Below, piece after piece: positions 47,608 to 60,084 of a DNA stretch of 64,000 bases. The stretch lies in the NCBI GenBank assembly GCA_002794735.1, contig NBAZ01000039.1, positions 39,612 through 103,611 on the forward strand, in the 5' to 3' direction. The notes beneath the pieces were generated by a model. The model saw only the letters and a program-made list of their open reading frames with translations. It made no database searches and was not told where the DNA came from. Numbering within the stretch: the first letter of the stretch is position 1; each line of letters starts with the position of its first letter. Both the position numbers and the translations under genes were made by a program. This DNA comes from Pyrrhoderma lamaoense (taxonomy: Eukaryota > Basidiomycota > Agaricomycetes > Hymenochaetales > Hymenochaetaceae).

Positions 47608-50216
47608 CTACGCACATATTCTTGCCTGCATATCTCCGCTTCCAGTAGCGAGTATTCCGCCTGCAGGACTTAGATCAATTGAGATAACGCTATTTTTGTG
47701 CCCTTGGAGCATTAGCTGAACCGCAGCCGTCCGCTGTTCCCAAAACTGAACGCCACGATCCTTTGACCCGCTCACAACCCAGTTTCCATCATGGCTAACT
47801 GCTACACTGAGTACATAATCCTTGTGACCCGTAAAATTGAGTGTGTTTAAGCTTCCTCGTTCCCCACCGTCTTTGAACCGTGTGACTGCACCCGATCCAT
47901 TTGATCCACCAGGGGTTGTTGGTATAGGCACACTACTTGCGGGAAGCGGATCTTTACGAGTGCCGCCGGAGACAAGCGCTGAAATATCCCACTGCTTGAG
48001 AGTCTTATCCAAACTGCCAGATACTATCCCTTTGCCATCTGGTGTAAAAGCAACCGAATACACGGAATCACGGTGACCACGCAGACGCTCAATAAGGTTA
48101 CCGGTCTGTACTTCCCAAATTCGGACGACAGTGTCTAGTGATCCAGCTGCAACAAGTCTTCCGTCTGGAGAGATAGCAACACTAGTGACACCAGCGTCTA
48201 CGCCATCAGGTTCATTGATTTCAAGTATTTTCTGCATTCCAGTCTCCATATCCCAGATACGAGCCGTGCGATCCCCAGAACCCGAGACGATGAGTCTACC
48301 ATTTTTTGAGAAGTCAAGGGAGTAAATTTCCTGCTGGTGCCCTTCGAAAACGCGCCTAATCTTACGTTTGGCGATCTCCCAGATCTGTAAAGCCGGTAGT
48401 TAGAATATTAAGGATATACACCGAATATACCGGATATATCCAGGACACCGGGAAAGATGCCGAAAACAGGGTGACTTACTCTGATTGTCTTATCTTCTGC
48501 ACCTGTTGCAAGGTATTTCCCATCAGGACTGAAACACACACTTCGGATGTATAAATCTCCAACCGGACTTGCTTGTTCATCATTGAGAACACTGTAATGG
48601 CAGATAAATCATGTGAACGAACAAAAAAGTCAGTAGAACACCCACCAAGTTTTTACACCAGTCGCTGTGTCATATATCTGTGCAGTACGATTACAACCAG
48701 TAGCGAGATACTTTCCATCAGCAGAGAAGCGGACACAGCATACAACACTACAGAAGGTAGTCAATTTGTAAGACAAAAAAGAAGAAAAATGGTATATAGC
48801 AAAGCATACCTTTCGTGAATTAGAGTGTATTTGAGATCTACATCTAACACTCGCTTGACATCCGGGTTGAAAATAGCGAACCAGTCGGTCCCTTCCTTCT
48901 TTAAGTTAGGAGGAAGGTCGCCCAAGGGAATGTCATCCAGGAATGCACCGTTGGATGTAGATGCAGGGGGTGGATATGAAGTTGACGCTGACCCTGGAGG
49001 AGCAGGAGCAGTAGACGATTGTACTAAGGCAGTGGAGGAACTAGACTCAGAGGGATACGGCTTATGACCAGGAGTATGAGAGGAATATTCTGATGTGATA
49101 CACAACAATCGTTTAATGTGTGTTGATACGGAAAAAAGTGATTAGAACTGACCCATGCGATCATTCTTTACGGGGGCCCGAGGCTCTGCTTTGATACGCT
49201 TCATGTCTCTCAAATCTCTTTCGCGCACGTCTCTTTCTCTCTGCTCTCGCTCTCGAGCATCACGAAGATCACGAGAATCACGTAAGTCGCGCATATCTCT
49301 GTCTCGAACATCGCGATTATCGCGAGGCTCGCGCTCTCGGACGTCTTCACGAGAACGAAAACCGTAAGGGGGCTCCCCGTATGCTGGACCGGGCCCACCA
49401 CTAGCGTGTGCACCCATCCCCGCATGTGCTGCGTGAGGACTTGCATTCGAAGGGGGTAGGGAGTTGGGGGTGGAGGCCCGTTAACATTCACATTTGGGGG
49501 GGCTGTAGTCAACACTTGAGCCTGTGCTTGTTGAGCTTGGGCCTGATTAGCCTGACGTAGCTGGACGATTTCTGCCCGCAGACGAGCAATTTCTTCATCA
49601 TACTGTTGCCGGGCCTTTGTATGCTGATTTTCCAGCTCGTATACCATTTGTTTTATATGATTAAGCTCATTAATCTGGGCATGGACTTGAGAACAACAAG
49701 TACGATCTTCGGTCAGTAGCAATCACTTAGAAACAACAGATATAACAGGAACAAAAGAAGTGATTATTTGATAGTGCATATTCCTGTTTATTAAGAAGAC
49801 AAAAATCTTCGAATGCATTGCTACGAATCAAAAAGAAGCCACCATGGAAGAAGGATATGAAATTGAAAACATGCATAAAAAAACTCACTTCTACCCTCAA
49901 ATTCATCCTTTTGAGATCTTGAAAGATTGAGCTCTTGTGAAATAAGGTCAAACTCCTGCCGAATAACATCAAGAGATTCTGTCACCCGAGCTGGAGAGTG
50001 TGCAGGGACAGCCCCTGGGGGTGGTGGTCCCTGAGGTTGCAGACTACGATGCTGATTGGGAGATACAACAAGTTAGGAGGACGAACAACGTGTAGCGCGG
50101 ATAACGTGGAAGACAGGGTAGCATAACATCGAGAATGTTATGAGTGAAAGCCGCAAGACGTATGGAGGGAGACATGGACGAAGACGAGTACTTACGTTGT
50201 AGATTGAGGAGCTCAT
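47608..50216 (-). CDS. TUP1: TUP1-type general transcriptional corepressor
   Basis: Nuclear WD40 corepressor that acts with Cyc8/Ssn6. Start MSSSIYN at 50216. The N-terminal tetramerisation coiled coil follows ([40 protein letters not shown]), then a Gln/Ala and Pro-rich region and an Arg/Asp dipeptide stretch ([19 protein letters not shown]). The Tup1 signature [20 protein letters not shown] and seven WD40 blades follow, ending in [18 protein letters not shown]. Exons include 50216-50196, about 50058-49896, 48385-47608. At 49452-49456 (G5 on the plus strand) one base is missing between TPYP and [11 protein letters not shown]. As TUP1 is conserved and its remaining sequence is under clear constraint, this is better explained as a sequence error. 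It is the parent-like relative of the WD40 part of the kinase gene at 54117. Confidence 0.92.
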
Positions 50217-50545
50217 GATGGATGTTGGTGAGAAAGCGCGGGACAAGTGGAAAAAGGCATTCGCAGCGCGAGAATCAACGAAACTCTCTTTTCTGGTCCC
50301 TTTTCCCACGAGGGTCTCTACTCTACTCGGCTCACAGCCACTCATTGCTCCCGGTTCACGTCGGTCCGAAGTGCCTGGAACGTCACTATTTCCGTCCACG
50401 CGATTTCCTTGCTTATCTCAGCTCATAGTATGGACAACCCAAAAACCATAATCATAATGATTTCTTTTTTATATAAGATTTACATTGCAAATACGTACAG
50501 ACAACCATCTGCTCAATAATCCAATCTCACCTCTCGCGTTCTTCA

Positions 50546-51118
50546 TCAAATCAATGGTGCCACAGGTTGACAGTCAACGCCAATGTTTTGGTTCTGCAAG
50601 TTTCCCATGTTGCTAAGTCATGTGTCGCAAGGAAAACAAGATAATTTCTCGTACCGGGATAACTAACGTGCAGCATAGTGTTGAATCCTCGCAGCCGAGG
50701 CCAAGAACCTGTACGCACTGTGAGAAGTCTATGGATTAGTACAAAACAAAACTCAGTCAATACAGTCGGCTGGCAATTCAAAGCAATGATTGTTCCGAGA
50801 GGTGGTACTGGAATCCCCGCATCCTCAAGAATCGGTTCGAGGAGGTTGATAATCAGCGAAAGCTTGTAACTCATATATTAGATAGACATTACTAGTAACT
50901 AAACAGCCACTTACTGGCTCAACTGTTTCGCAACACTGGACGAGACTGAGTTGTAGAGTACACTGGAGTGGAGAGATACCGGTTGCAGATGCACGTGGGA
51001 CGAGTTCATCAGTTTTAGATACTCCAGAGAGCTCGGATTCAAAAAGTCCTCTCGCAGGAGTCAGCGCTGCTACTGATTCCAGTAGAGCGGTCAGTACGCC
51101 GAGGCTCCTTTTGAACAT
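50546..51118 (-). CDS. Class I hydrophobin C, intact
   Basis: Start MFKRSLGVLTALLESVAAL, signal peptide. Then ISPLQCTLQLSLVQCCETVE, intron, LSLIINLLEPILEDAGIPVP, ALNCQPT, intron, VLGLGCEDSTLCC, intron with donor GTTAGT, and NMGNLQNQNIGVDCQPVAPL with stop at 50548-50546. All eight Cys follow the class I spacing. Four exons join in phase without a shift, which makes this the best-preserved of the three hydrophobins here. It lies 330 bp upstream of TUP1 on the same strand and is about 17 kb from the A/B pair. These proteins self-assemble at the cell surface. Confidence 0.85.
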
Positions 51119-51497
51119 TTCGATCACTAGGGGATTTCAGCAAGCCCCCTTACATATATTTACTGTTTATATATTATAACCTTTCATCTCCGAGATAAGT
51201 CATTAACACATAAAGGTCATATTATGATGGTGTATCTCTTCAGTAATAGCGCATAGCTGGCACTATTACTAAGCTACTTTCATACCGACTAGTCTAGATA
51301 AAGCTATGGAAATCAATCTGTGAGAAGTCATAAGTCGGGAAGACAACCGGTAATGTATAAGCGAAGACCTAGCGCAAGGCCGATCGTATAGCCATAAGCC
51401 AGCACACCTTGTGATAACTTTTCTTTTTGAGCTGTATGAGGTCTAGAATACACTTTACTTCTTGGTACCTAATCTCCAGTAAGGTACTTACTTTCTT
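51119..51497. other. Upstream region of hydrophobin C
   Basis: A TATA-like TTTATATATTATAA is about 40-60 bp from the start codon. No gene seen. Confidence 0.35.
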
Positions 51498-52270
51498 CTA
51501 AATGTATACTAAGACTATTGTTATGATTTCTCCTATCAAGATAAGTAAAATTCTTCTCGCACAGGTCAAACTTTTTCTTTTGTTAGAAGTAGAAAGAAGT
51601 ATGTTAATGTACAGATGATCGCTTTGTGTTTGTGTGTCTGAGGGAGACTCACAAACAAACTTTCTTCTCTCCTTTAAGCGAGACTCACTGGGAGCAGTGG
51701 CTAAATAAATTAAGCAACCTCCCATTCTGGATAGACGACTACTCTCGCATGTCACATCCCTCGAGGGTATGGAGCAGATGTATAACAGACTCATTAAATT
51801 GACACGTATTGGAGCATAACATACGTGTGGATTGTATGGGTACAGAAAGCCGACACCTTTCCTGAGATTCTCGAGACTCTCATAAAGCTTGGCCAGCAGA
51901 GTAATCACGGCATATGTATTCCCCGATATCTTTTCAAATTTAGCAATAACTGGATACAACAACTTCACCGATATACCATGATAAAAGTGGATAATCGTTA
52001 GAATTTTCCATTCATTCCTAAAATTGTAAAGTATAGCTCAGAAAATATCAAAGGATTGGATGCGCCCGGCTAGTCTTCATACAGCTTGTTTGAGAGCTTA
52101 TGCTGCTCGGAGCTCATCTTCTGACAACATTGCCTAAATAGCGAAGAATCAAAAAAACTTGGGCACAAGAATATATTTTCGTCTAGCTTTTCAAATTTTG
52201 ACTCCCAGCTGGCAGACAGCATGTAAGGGATTACTCGAAGTCTCTCTAGCAGTGAATTGTGCAAAAACAT
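51498..52270 (-). pseudogene. Probable hAT transposase relic
   Basis: The frame 51498-51968 begins LLYPVIAKFEKISGNTYAV, resembling the hAT transposase segment that precedes the dimerisation region (LLxPFxxxTxxLSGxxYPT). The frame upstream (52070-52270) has no clear motif. Stops separate them. No terminal repeats were found bounding this piece itself, but a hAT-type MITE lies 200 bp away. Call is tentative. Confidence 0.35.
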
Positions 52271-52475
52271 TCACATATAGGATTCTCTCCATGAGTTCGC
52301 GATGCTCAATAGTATCTTTGGATATATAAGATAGTGTGGAAGTTCCTTACTACTTGATACAAGCCTGTTCAGTGATGAAGGCATTTGTATTATATAAGCT
52401 CTATAGCTTATGTAACTTGAACTTGTAATCACTGGGGCGGTTAATCGAACTGTTTCAAACAGTGTTTGTAGATTA

Positions 52476-52866
52476 CAGCTAGTTCAGAAAACCATGTCCG
52501 CGGCACGAGTGAAATTTACATAGCACATGACATTTACGTGATTTTATTTCCTTTTTAAGTAGTAAAATTTGTTATAGATGCTTATACATAACATATAATA
52601 TTCTTGACAAAAATGAGATGTATTTCATCTATATTTGAATTTGATAGAATTACTTCATATTTAAATTCGAGTTTTTGTAGAATTGCATAGAATATACATG
52701 AATAGGGTAAATAAACAAGGAAAATAGCAAGGGGATGAAGTTTTCTCAAGGGGTGTGACACCGCAGAAATATTCCCTTATTTAGTTACAAAAGATAACGT
52801 GAGATATGTGTGACCTCAATTTTTTCGCAAACGCGGCCGGACATGGTTTGTTTTCTGAACTAGCTG
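52476..52866. mobile_element. hAT-type MITE
   Basis: A 391-bp element with terminal inverted repeats of about 28 bp: CAGCTAGTTCAGAAAACCAT at the left and its complement (with a small insertion) at the right end at 52838-52866, followed by CGCGG-related sequence. It begins CAG and ends CTG. Flanking 8-bp sequences GTAGATTA and TAAGATTA agree at six positions, as expected for an old hAT target duplication. No coding capacity. Confidence 0.7.
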
Positions 52867-54116
52867 TAAGATTAAAAAATGCAAAGAAAAAGAAGTAAAA
52901 TTACATTTAGCTTATGTAATATACCTTTTTTGGATGTGGTAAGATATACTACTATTAGTATTTCTGCTAGAAAAGCAAAAGAACCTAGAACCTCTCGTCT
53001 GCACTTTTTTCAAATGTATATATAGGATACACAGTCACATAAAGAAATTTGCTTGCTAAATATCAAAACTTATCTGGGAGGGGGATCGCTATAACTATGG
53101 GATAAGTAAAGCAAGATACAATGTAGACTCTTGTTATAAACCTATGCATCGCGTATGTGGCGGGATTTTAGCTGCTCCCTCCCAGCAATACCAGTTTCAG
53201 ATCAAGTTATTGGATCATTTCAAGTAAACTGTACAAGATCAAATATTTCTTTATTATTATCGTAAATGCCAAGTATATCGTTCTACTTTCTTCTACCTCT
53301 GCCTCCTCCACATCTTCCACATCTTCCACCAGGACCCGAGATAACAATAAGTATATACGGAGACCGCTCAAAGCTGGCTCGTAGGTAGACTATGCTACAT
53401 GAGGGAACGTATAGTACTAGAGTATCTGTTTCAATTTCAGTGGTCAGATAATTGCGTATAAATGTATTTTTTCCCATGGCTTTATAAAATTCGGGTTTGC
53501 TATGAGTTCCCGGGGAACATGGCTCTTTCAATCAGTGAGGTATCCTGTTCCAGTCAAACCTTTGAGATTATGATGACAATTCCATACCATTATTATGTCT
53601 AGACGTAGGCCTTACATTCGTGATTGATATGAGGATTTGGATGGTGTCTGCCATGCTACTGTGAAGTGAGAGAAAAAGGTTGATGGTAATTTTTTGATAG
53701 GGGGACGTCAGGCCCGAATAAGATAAAATAATCACCTTTTCGAGACTAGGTGATCAGGCAGTGAAATTTTGTCCATTTTTTCATATTCATAGAACTACGT
53801 AATCATGATACTCAGCCAGACAACGAAGTAAAACTCTGCACATGCCAGTGAACACACAGTATTCTCTTAAGTTTAAATGACTTACTAATCCAATACTTCT
53901 AGATGTTGAACTAACAGACCCCCCTTGTGGCTAAAAATAATGAGTTCCTGTTTTGAAATTCGGGAAGACATCAGATGGCGCTGATACGCAGTTCCCTACC
54001 CAATGATGAACTGCGTGCACGGCGTCCAGGTCTCAGGTTAACACGCCAGCGTATAATACAAAATATCCGCTTCCTTACTCTGAAGCTTGGCACTCTTGGG
54101 ATTTCAACCATTAGCA
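52867..54116. other. Intergenic
   Basis: Short frames only (53283-53531 minus, Cys/Gly-rich, no context). Upstream region of the kinase/TUP1-like gene; no supported gene. Confidence 0.35.
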
Positions 54117-56743
54117 ATGGAAGGGATTCACCCTCTTTCTAGTGTCTCTTCCAATGTTTTATCCCAACTGCAACACCTTGACCTCACGGAGTCGATTGAT
54201 ATGACAAATGCAACTCTCGTGGGCTGTGGGGCATTCAGTGATGTTTTTCGCTATCAAAGAACCACATGGAAAACCGCAAAAAAGCACATGGTGGCTATTA
54301 AGCGATTGCGACTTCATATGAGGGAGGACATTAAAACAGTAAATACTATATTTGGTACTCTGTTACTAGACTACTCACTTGTACTGCTATAAGTTATTTG
54401 AAAAGGAGATTCTTGTCTGGTCAAATATTCGTCACAAAAACATTGTGCCACTCCTTGGTTACGCATTTGATGCTGGAACCAGCTACCCTCTTCTTATTTC
54501 AGAATGGATGGAAAATGGTTCTGCTTGGCAATATGTCACGAGTAATCCTGGTTGCGATACCATTGGTCTCGTGAGTCACTCCTTGTAGACTGTGTTGCTC
54601 ATATAGCTCACAAGTTGTAATCACAGATTAACGACATCGCAAGGGGTCTCCTTTACTTGCACGACAACAATATAATTCACTCTGATTTGAAGACGGTGAG
54701 CTCGCTTCCAACATCAGAAACTTACATGAAGCTCATCACAACATAGGATAACGTCCTTGTCTCCTCGACGGGCGTTGCTATGATATGCGACTTTGGTTTA
54801 TCAAGAACAATTGCGTCGAGCTTGACGTTTGGACCAAAACAGTCTGAAGCGCTTAAAGGGACAATAAGATATCTAGCGCCCGAGCTCCTGTATACTTCTA
54901 ACCAACAGCCGACTCATACCAAAGCTACTGATGTCTGGGCCTTTGGGATGATCATTTACGTGAGAGACTATACATTTTTGTCACTACATCTATACTCATA
55001 GTAGTGTGCTACTAGGAGCTTGTATCCCGCGTTAGAGCCTATGCGGACAAATCAGAAATCCAAACCGCACTAGCAGTTTACTACGGTGAACTCCCTTCTT
55101 TACAGAACTTCCACCAGAACTCCGTAGATATGTATGTAACCCAAGGCCTATGGGATATTTGTAAACTATGTTGGAAGCACCCTCCTGCGCAAAGAGTCGA
55201 TATGATTACCGTACTCTACAAATTATCTCTATTATCAAACCCTATTCGTCCTGGTACCCCCGTCGTCGAGCGATCGAACTCAATTTCTGTAGGGTCTCAG
55301 ACTTCTGGGATAAGTCAGGTATCTCAAGATATTCCATTGTTTATGGTGGCTACGGATAAGAGATTGAGTACTCTTGGGAGTGAACCTTCTATATACTCTA
55401 CTCCAGATACTATGTCTAGCTCTGATAGTGGTCTGTTTTATACCTTATCCCATATACTGTTTTCTAACTACGATTCTCTCTTATTTCTTCTGTAGAGTTT
55501 GTAAACTTGATGGATAGACCTGGTATAGGGAAGGATACGTGTACATATGGGGTCGTAAAACTAGCACTCAATCCTGAGGTGCGGTTCCGGAGGGTTAGAA
55601 ATATAGTGCAAGCCGATGAAAGAAAATTTAAAACGTACGCTTCGATACTACCCGTTCAATGTACTTCATCTGACTCGTCTAATGTAGAGATGTGCAATGC
55701 CTACGTTTCTCACCGAATGGGAAGCACTTAGCTATAGGTGTACAATATAGCGTAGAGGTACTCGATGGAAAATTACCAAACACACTCTGGTTCGGCAAAT
55801 ATAGTCTTTATATTCAATATTCTCTCTGATATGAATGTATCAACCAGGTCTGGCCTACAATCTCAATTTGTCCCTTTCGCCGGTCCCAAATTTCGGGACG
55901 TTTGCTTTAGCCCAGATGGTCGGCATCTTGCAACCGCTGGTGGGGATAATCAAATCAGAGTAAGTTTTAATTTTCAACAGAAATGAAAGATGAGCACTCA
56001 ATATAATTTGACAGCTTTGGGAAATCGGCGACGAAAAAAGAAAAGCAAAAAAACGAAGGAAGCATGAGGACGTTCGGGCCGTCGCCTATTCCAATGATGG
56101 CAGATTTTTAATCTCGGGTGGTCGTGGCCTCATCGTCAAGGATCTCGATTCAGAAGACGAGAAAATCTGCGCTCGTAACCAGAAGGTTTCGAGTCTTGCT
56201 GTTTCCAGGGATGGGTTACTCGTCGCTTATTCTAGTGGTTGTGTCATTCGAATTTATCATTTGGAAACTTTAACTATGATCGAAAGTCTCATGGAGCACT
56301 CGCTGGTGATGTCGCTTGCTTTTCTGCCCGACGGAAAGAGTATCATATGTGGTTGCTGCAATGGCATTCTAAGTAGATGGGATATAAGTGTTGTTTCTGA
56401 GAACGTGGCACAAAGCAAACCAAACTACAAAACGATGCCTTCTGTCAATGATTTGGGGAAACAAATTTCTCAGGGATACTCTCTACAAGGCAGTTACAGG
56501 GTTCAACTTTACAAAGGATTGATTGGTACCATTAGTTCCGTATCGGTTAGCACTGATAGCCTCTGGATTCTAGGCGCGTCTTGGGATCGAATCGTTTTTT
56601 ACGATCGAGAATCTGGAGAGGAGCAATTTCGCTTGAGTATATTAGAAGGCGGTGTGAAATCTGTTGCTTTTCATCCGGAAGGTGGACTGTTTGCAATAGC
56701 TTCGGGTCAATATGTATTTTATTGTGAGTTTCTTCGATACTGA
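54117..56743 (+). CDS. Protein kinase fused to a TUP1-like WD40 domain
   Basis: Start MEGIHPLSSVSSNVLSQLQH. The kinase has Gly loop VGCGAFSDVFR, VAIKRLRLHM lysine, LFEKEILVWSNIRHKNIV, catalytic loop IIHSDLKTDNVLVSSTG (HSD for HRD), CDFGLSRT, APELLY, TDVWAFGMIIYELV. A Ser/Thr-rich linker follows. Three further joints are in phase: SSDSG to EFVNLMDRPG; ERKFKT to DVQCLRFSPNGKHLAIGV; NTLW to SGLQSQFVPFAGPKFRDV. Then WD40 repeats: DVCFSPDGRHLATAGGDNQI, VRAVAYSNDGRFLISGG, MSLAFLPDGKSIICGCCNG, LSRWDIS, and ISSVSVSTDSLWILGASWDR, which line up with TUP1 blades ([11 protein letters not shown]..., [25 protein letters not shown]). The frame runs to 56743. The kinase half shares intron sites with the kinases at 22321 and 39641. 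Confidence 0.82.
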
Positions 56744-57880
56744 TGTGTGAATGTTTTGCTTATATGCTTGTCAAGGGGAGTATGAGTTAGCCTGATGTTT
56801 GGACGGTTGCATCGGTATCATCGAAGCGTTGGGTGTGATGGCTCTTTAAACATATTTATCAGTAGTTTTATCTATTCCATATCTGCATTCTTAATATTCT
56901 CTGCTTTGATTTTGTGAACTATAGTATAGCTAGTCATCTCGATAGATTTGAATGCTAGGATCTATCAGACGTGTGGTTGGCACCATTTTTATCAATATCA
57001 AGGTTTATGTTGTTACTTAATTAGTGGTAGGAATCATTTTGTGAAGCAAACTCAGTGACGTATATGGATGCCGCAAGATTAAATATGATCCTCGTGTCCT
57101 AGTGAGATATCAATTTTGAATGAATAGTGAGAATTATTAGCCCTCGAGGCAGATAATTGGCGGGAGTTGTCGTACATTATGTGATAATCAAAATATAGCT
57201 CTGACAATACAGTATGAGAAGCTTGATATTCAATAACGGAGGCGCACCCCCAAGAAAATCGACCCGATTTTACTCACGATATTTACCCGAATGCTTCCCC
57301 AAAAATCGACGTCTTGTTTGGTAGTCACCAACAGGAGTGATTATGTTGCTTATGCAAGCTCTATGCAGCTACTTCTATATTATGTACAGGTATATGCACA
57401 TGGATGTGTTGCTTGTCTAACTTTGTAGTTTTTGTTCCTGGTTTCTATTTTTTTCACTCTTATCAGTTCCCTTGAGATCGCTATTGTGTATATACAGACT
57501 TTTTTATCTACGTACAATCAATGCCGACAATAATATAACAGGTAAAAAAAATAGGAGAAAATTTAATGTTGAAATGAAAAATAGGAATTCCCGGACACAG
57601 GTGAGAACGACAGGCAAAGGCGGCGCAAACGAAGTGATGAAAGTTATCGAGACCGCCGAGAATGAGCACCTATTATATATCCGGTATCGAGACCGTCCTC
57701 ATTCGGTTCTACCCTCCCTTATTAGGTAGGAACAAAGTTTGTAAGCTAGATCAAGAGTGTTGACTTAAAAGCCACTGTTGATACCCCAGTTTGAACATCC
57801 CCTTTCACTCTTTTGCTTTTATTTCTACTCGTAAATCATACACTACCACACTCCTTTTCTAATATTTTATCATCAGAAAA
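56744..57880. other. Intergenic
   Basis: AT-rich; a frame at 57472-57729 (basic, 85 residues) has no motif or splice partner. The TATA-like and CA-rich leader of the next gene is at 57800-57880. Confidence 0.35.
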
Positions 57881-58545
57881 ATGGCACTCAAAATAATCTC
57901 TCGTAAAATTGTCATGATGCTTGGGGATGTCATCAATGACAGGAGTATTCACGATGCAATCTATATGCTCCAAGTCCATGAGAACCTGGAAGAAATACCT
58001 ATTCAGAAGGACTCACCTCTTGCTAAGCTCCTAGACGCCCTGACGAAGGAATATGCGGTAGAGAGGAAAGTGACTCGGACGGTGAAAAACAAAGCACCTT
58101 GTCAATACTGTAAGAAAAACAAGAAAAGGGTAACATGTTTTTTCAAATATTGTTAGTGTCCTTGTTAACAATAGTGGTTATACTCCAATAGTGTATATGG
58201 GATGAAAAGGATATTCTGTGCATGTTATGTAAATCAAAGGGAGCGCTCTCCTGTTCGGTAAGTCATGGAAGATAGTATTTTACAATCCACTATAATATTC
58301 CCCTCCAGGAGATGATACAACGTACGAGCTCTGGAAGCTCTTCCTCTGATGCCGCTCAATCGTCTTCCGACATATATCAAAACAGCTTAAGCAGGTGAGA
58401 TCCTTTGATTTAACTATATAGTATATGCATCTAAAATTCGCCTTTTCTTAACCAGCCAATTCACCCCTTCTGACGGCATTTTATTCGACATACCCTTCCA
58501 GGGCGTACTACCCTTCTCCTCCAATTATTTTGTAGGTTTGTGATC
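57881..58545 (+). CDS. Small Zn2Cys6-type protein
   Basis: Start MALKIISRKIVMMLGDVIND. Four exons give about 155 residues. A helical N-terminal region with DRSIHDAIYMLQVHENLEEI is followed by TVKNKAPCQYCKKNKKR, and after a 62-nt intron CIWDEKDILCMLCKSKGALSC. Together these give C-x2-C-x6-C-x8-C-x2-C-x7-C, the spacing of the fungal binuclear zinc cluster that binds DNA. A Ser-rich stretch and PFQGVLPFSSNYFVGL complete the protein. Position at the middle, not the N-terminus, and the absence of the fungal transcription-factor middle-homology domain make it unlike classic regulators. The zinc cluster is split by the intron after the third basic block. Probably a nuclear or RNA/DNA-binding regulator; function not known. 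Confidence 0.6.
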
Positions 58546-60084
58546 CCAGATTGTAATGTCTTCTTTTCGCGTAAACTTCTCTCCTTTATCTTCCTTTACA
58601 TTGGACATTTTGGCTCGCCTCGCGAGTATATGATAGTAATATTGTACCTACTAATTAGTCTAGTGCTCCTTCTGAAGAACTATTCACTAGACTACGCTCT
58701 AGGGTGTTTATCATCTCTAGTTTCACCCCTTGGTTTCTTCTTATGTTCTTGTTTAGTATAATCTTGATACGCATTAGGGAAACGATTAGTATCTGAAGTA
58801 TTTGTAGGAGAAAGAGAACAGCAAATTATTGCAGTGAGTTCGCAAAAACTTGGTAGCGAGAGGTTAGGATAAATAATACTATCAACAGAAAGTATATATA
58901 TATATATAATTGAACCAGGTAAAAAATATGTTATCAACATAGTTAACTTATAGTGACGTGTTGTAGTGTGTAAGACATATAGAAACACAAAGACATAGCG
59001 GAGATGAACTTTTCGTCGCCCATTTGGACTAGTACAGTACCATGATGTATTCCACAATGTGCTGAAGACGGACACGTAGTCAACCCAGACCGTTCTTAAT
59101 TATCATAATAAGAAGTAAAACAATGCCCCGTAGTGAGAGCCCCAAATCAAAATTGGAGAGACCCCAAGGATAGAATAGGAAATCAAGGTATGGCTTACTT
59201 CTCACGGGCCTCGTTTGAGATTGTCGTGTTTATTCTGATATGCGTTACATACACATGTCTCTGGGGACACAGCTTTGTTGTTCTTGGTAGCAGTACAAAG
59301 CCCAATCCAACAGTCCCGTGATATAGCGGGGCATTATTACACTACAATGACAAAGTTGCAACATAGCCTAGAGTTGTTAAGTCGTCGAAACAGCCCATTT
59401 TGCATTCTTATCCCTTTCAAGTTCTCCATGAATCATGATTGTAGGTCATATGTTCTTGTTGACAAGGACTAAATATTGAGGCCCGCTCAGTTATAGCACG
59501 CAGAATTATCCATTATACTTGGAGATAGCTTGTTTGGAAGAAATTTCTTGTAGTCAACCATAAGAGTCCTAGAAGTGGCTGTCTTTGCTTCTTAAGAGGG
59601 TGACAGCCTTCTACTTGTAGTGAAGAACGCGTTTACAACCGGTTTACAACAAGATTTTCATCACAAACGTTCTTTTGTCTTCGGGAGACTGCTGACCAGT
59701 AGAGCAATGGTTATCCCGGTTCATCGATGTGATATGTGATATAACATTATCCGTCTTCTGCACAACAAGGGTCAATGTTTTTACAGATGTTATTGTCTCC
59801 AAGAGAATCCAAGAAAACAAGTTAAGTTTCTTACATGTGAGCATAAATATCCAAATATGGTGTCCAGCCACTTAGCAATGCAAACTATGATCGTATTACG
59901 TAATATTGGTAAATGTGGCTTGCGTGGGAAGTGCATCAATCCGTCAAGCTACCAACAGATGTTACTGATGTAGTTATTTACTATCTAATGAGACTACACG
60001 TTGAAGCATCGTGTAGCTATACCTCACTGCTCTCTTACTTTACTTTCTAGCTACTGTACGCATCAGTCCATCTCTGAGTGTCCG
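58546..60084. other. Intergenic
   Basis: A TA dinucleotide repeat near 58890-58908 and AT-rich spacer. Frames seen are unsupported. No gene called. Confidence 0.35.

Noticed and set aside
53283..53531. Cys/Gly-rich small peptide on the minus strand
   Set aside because: The Cys/Gly run comes from a short TCC/CTT-type simple repeat at 53283-53335; no signal peptide or conserved context.
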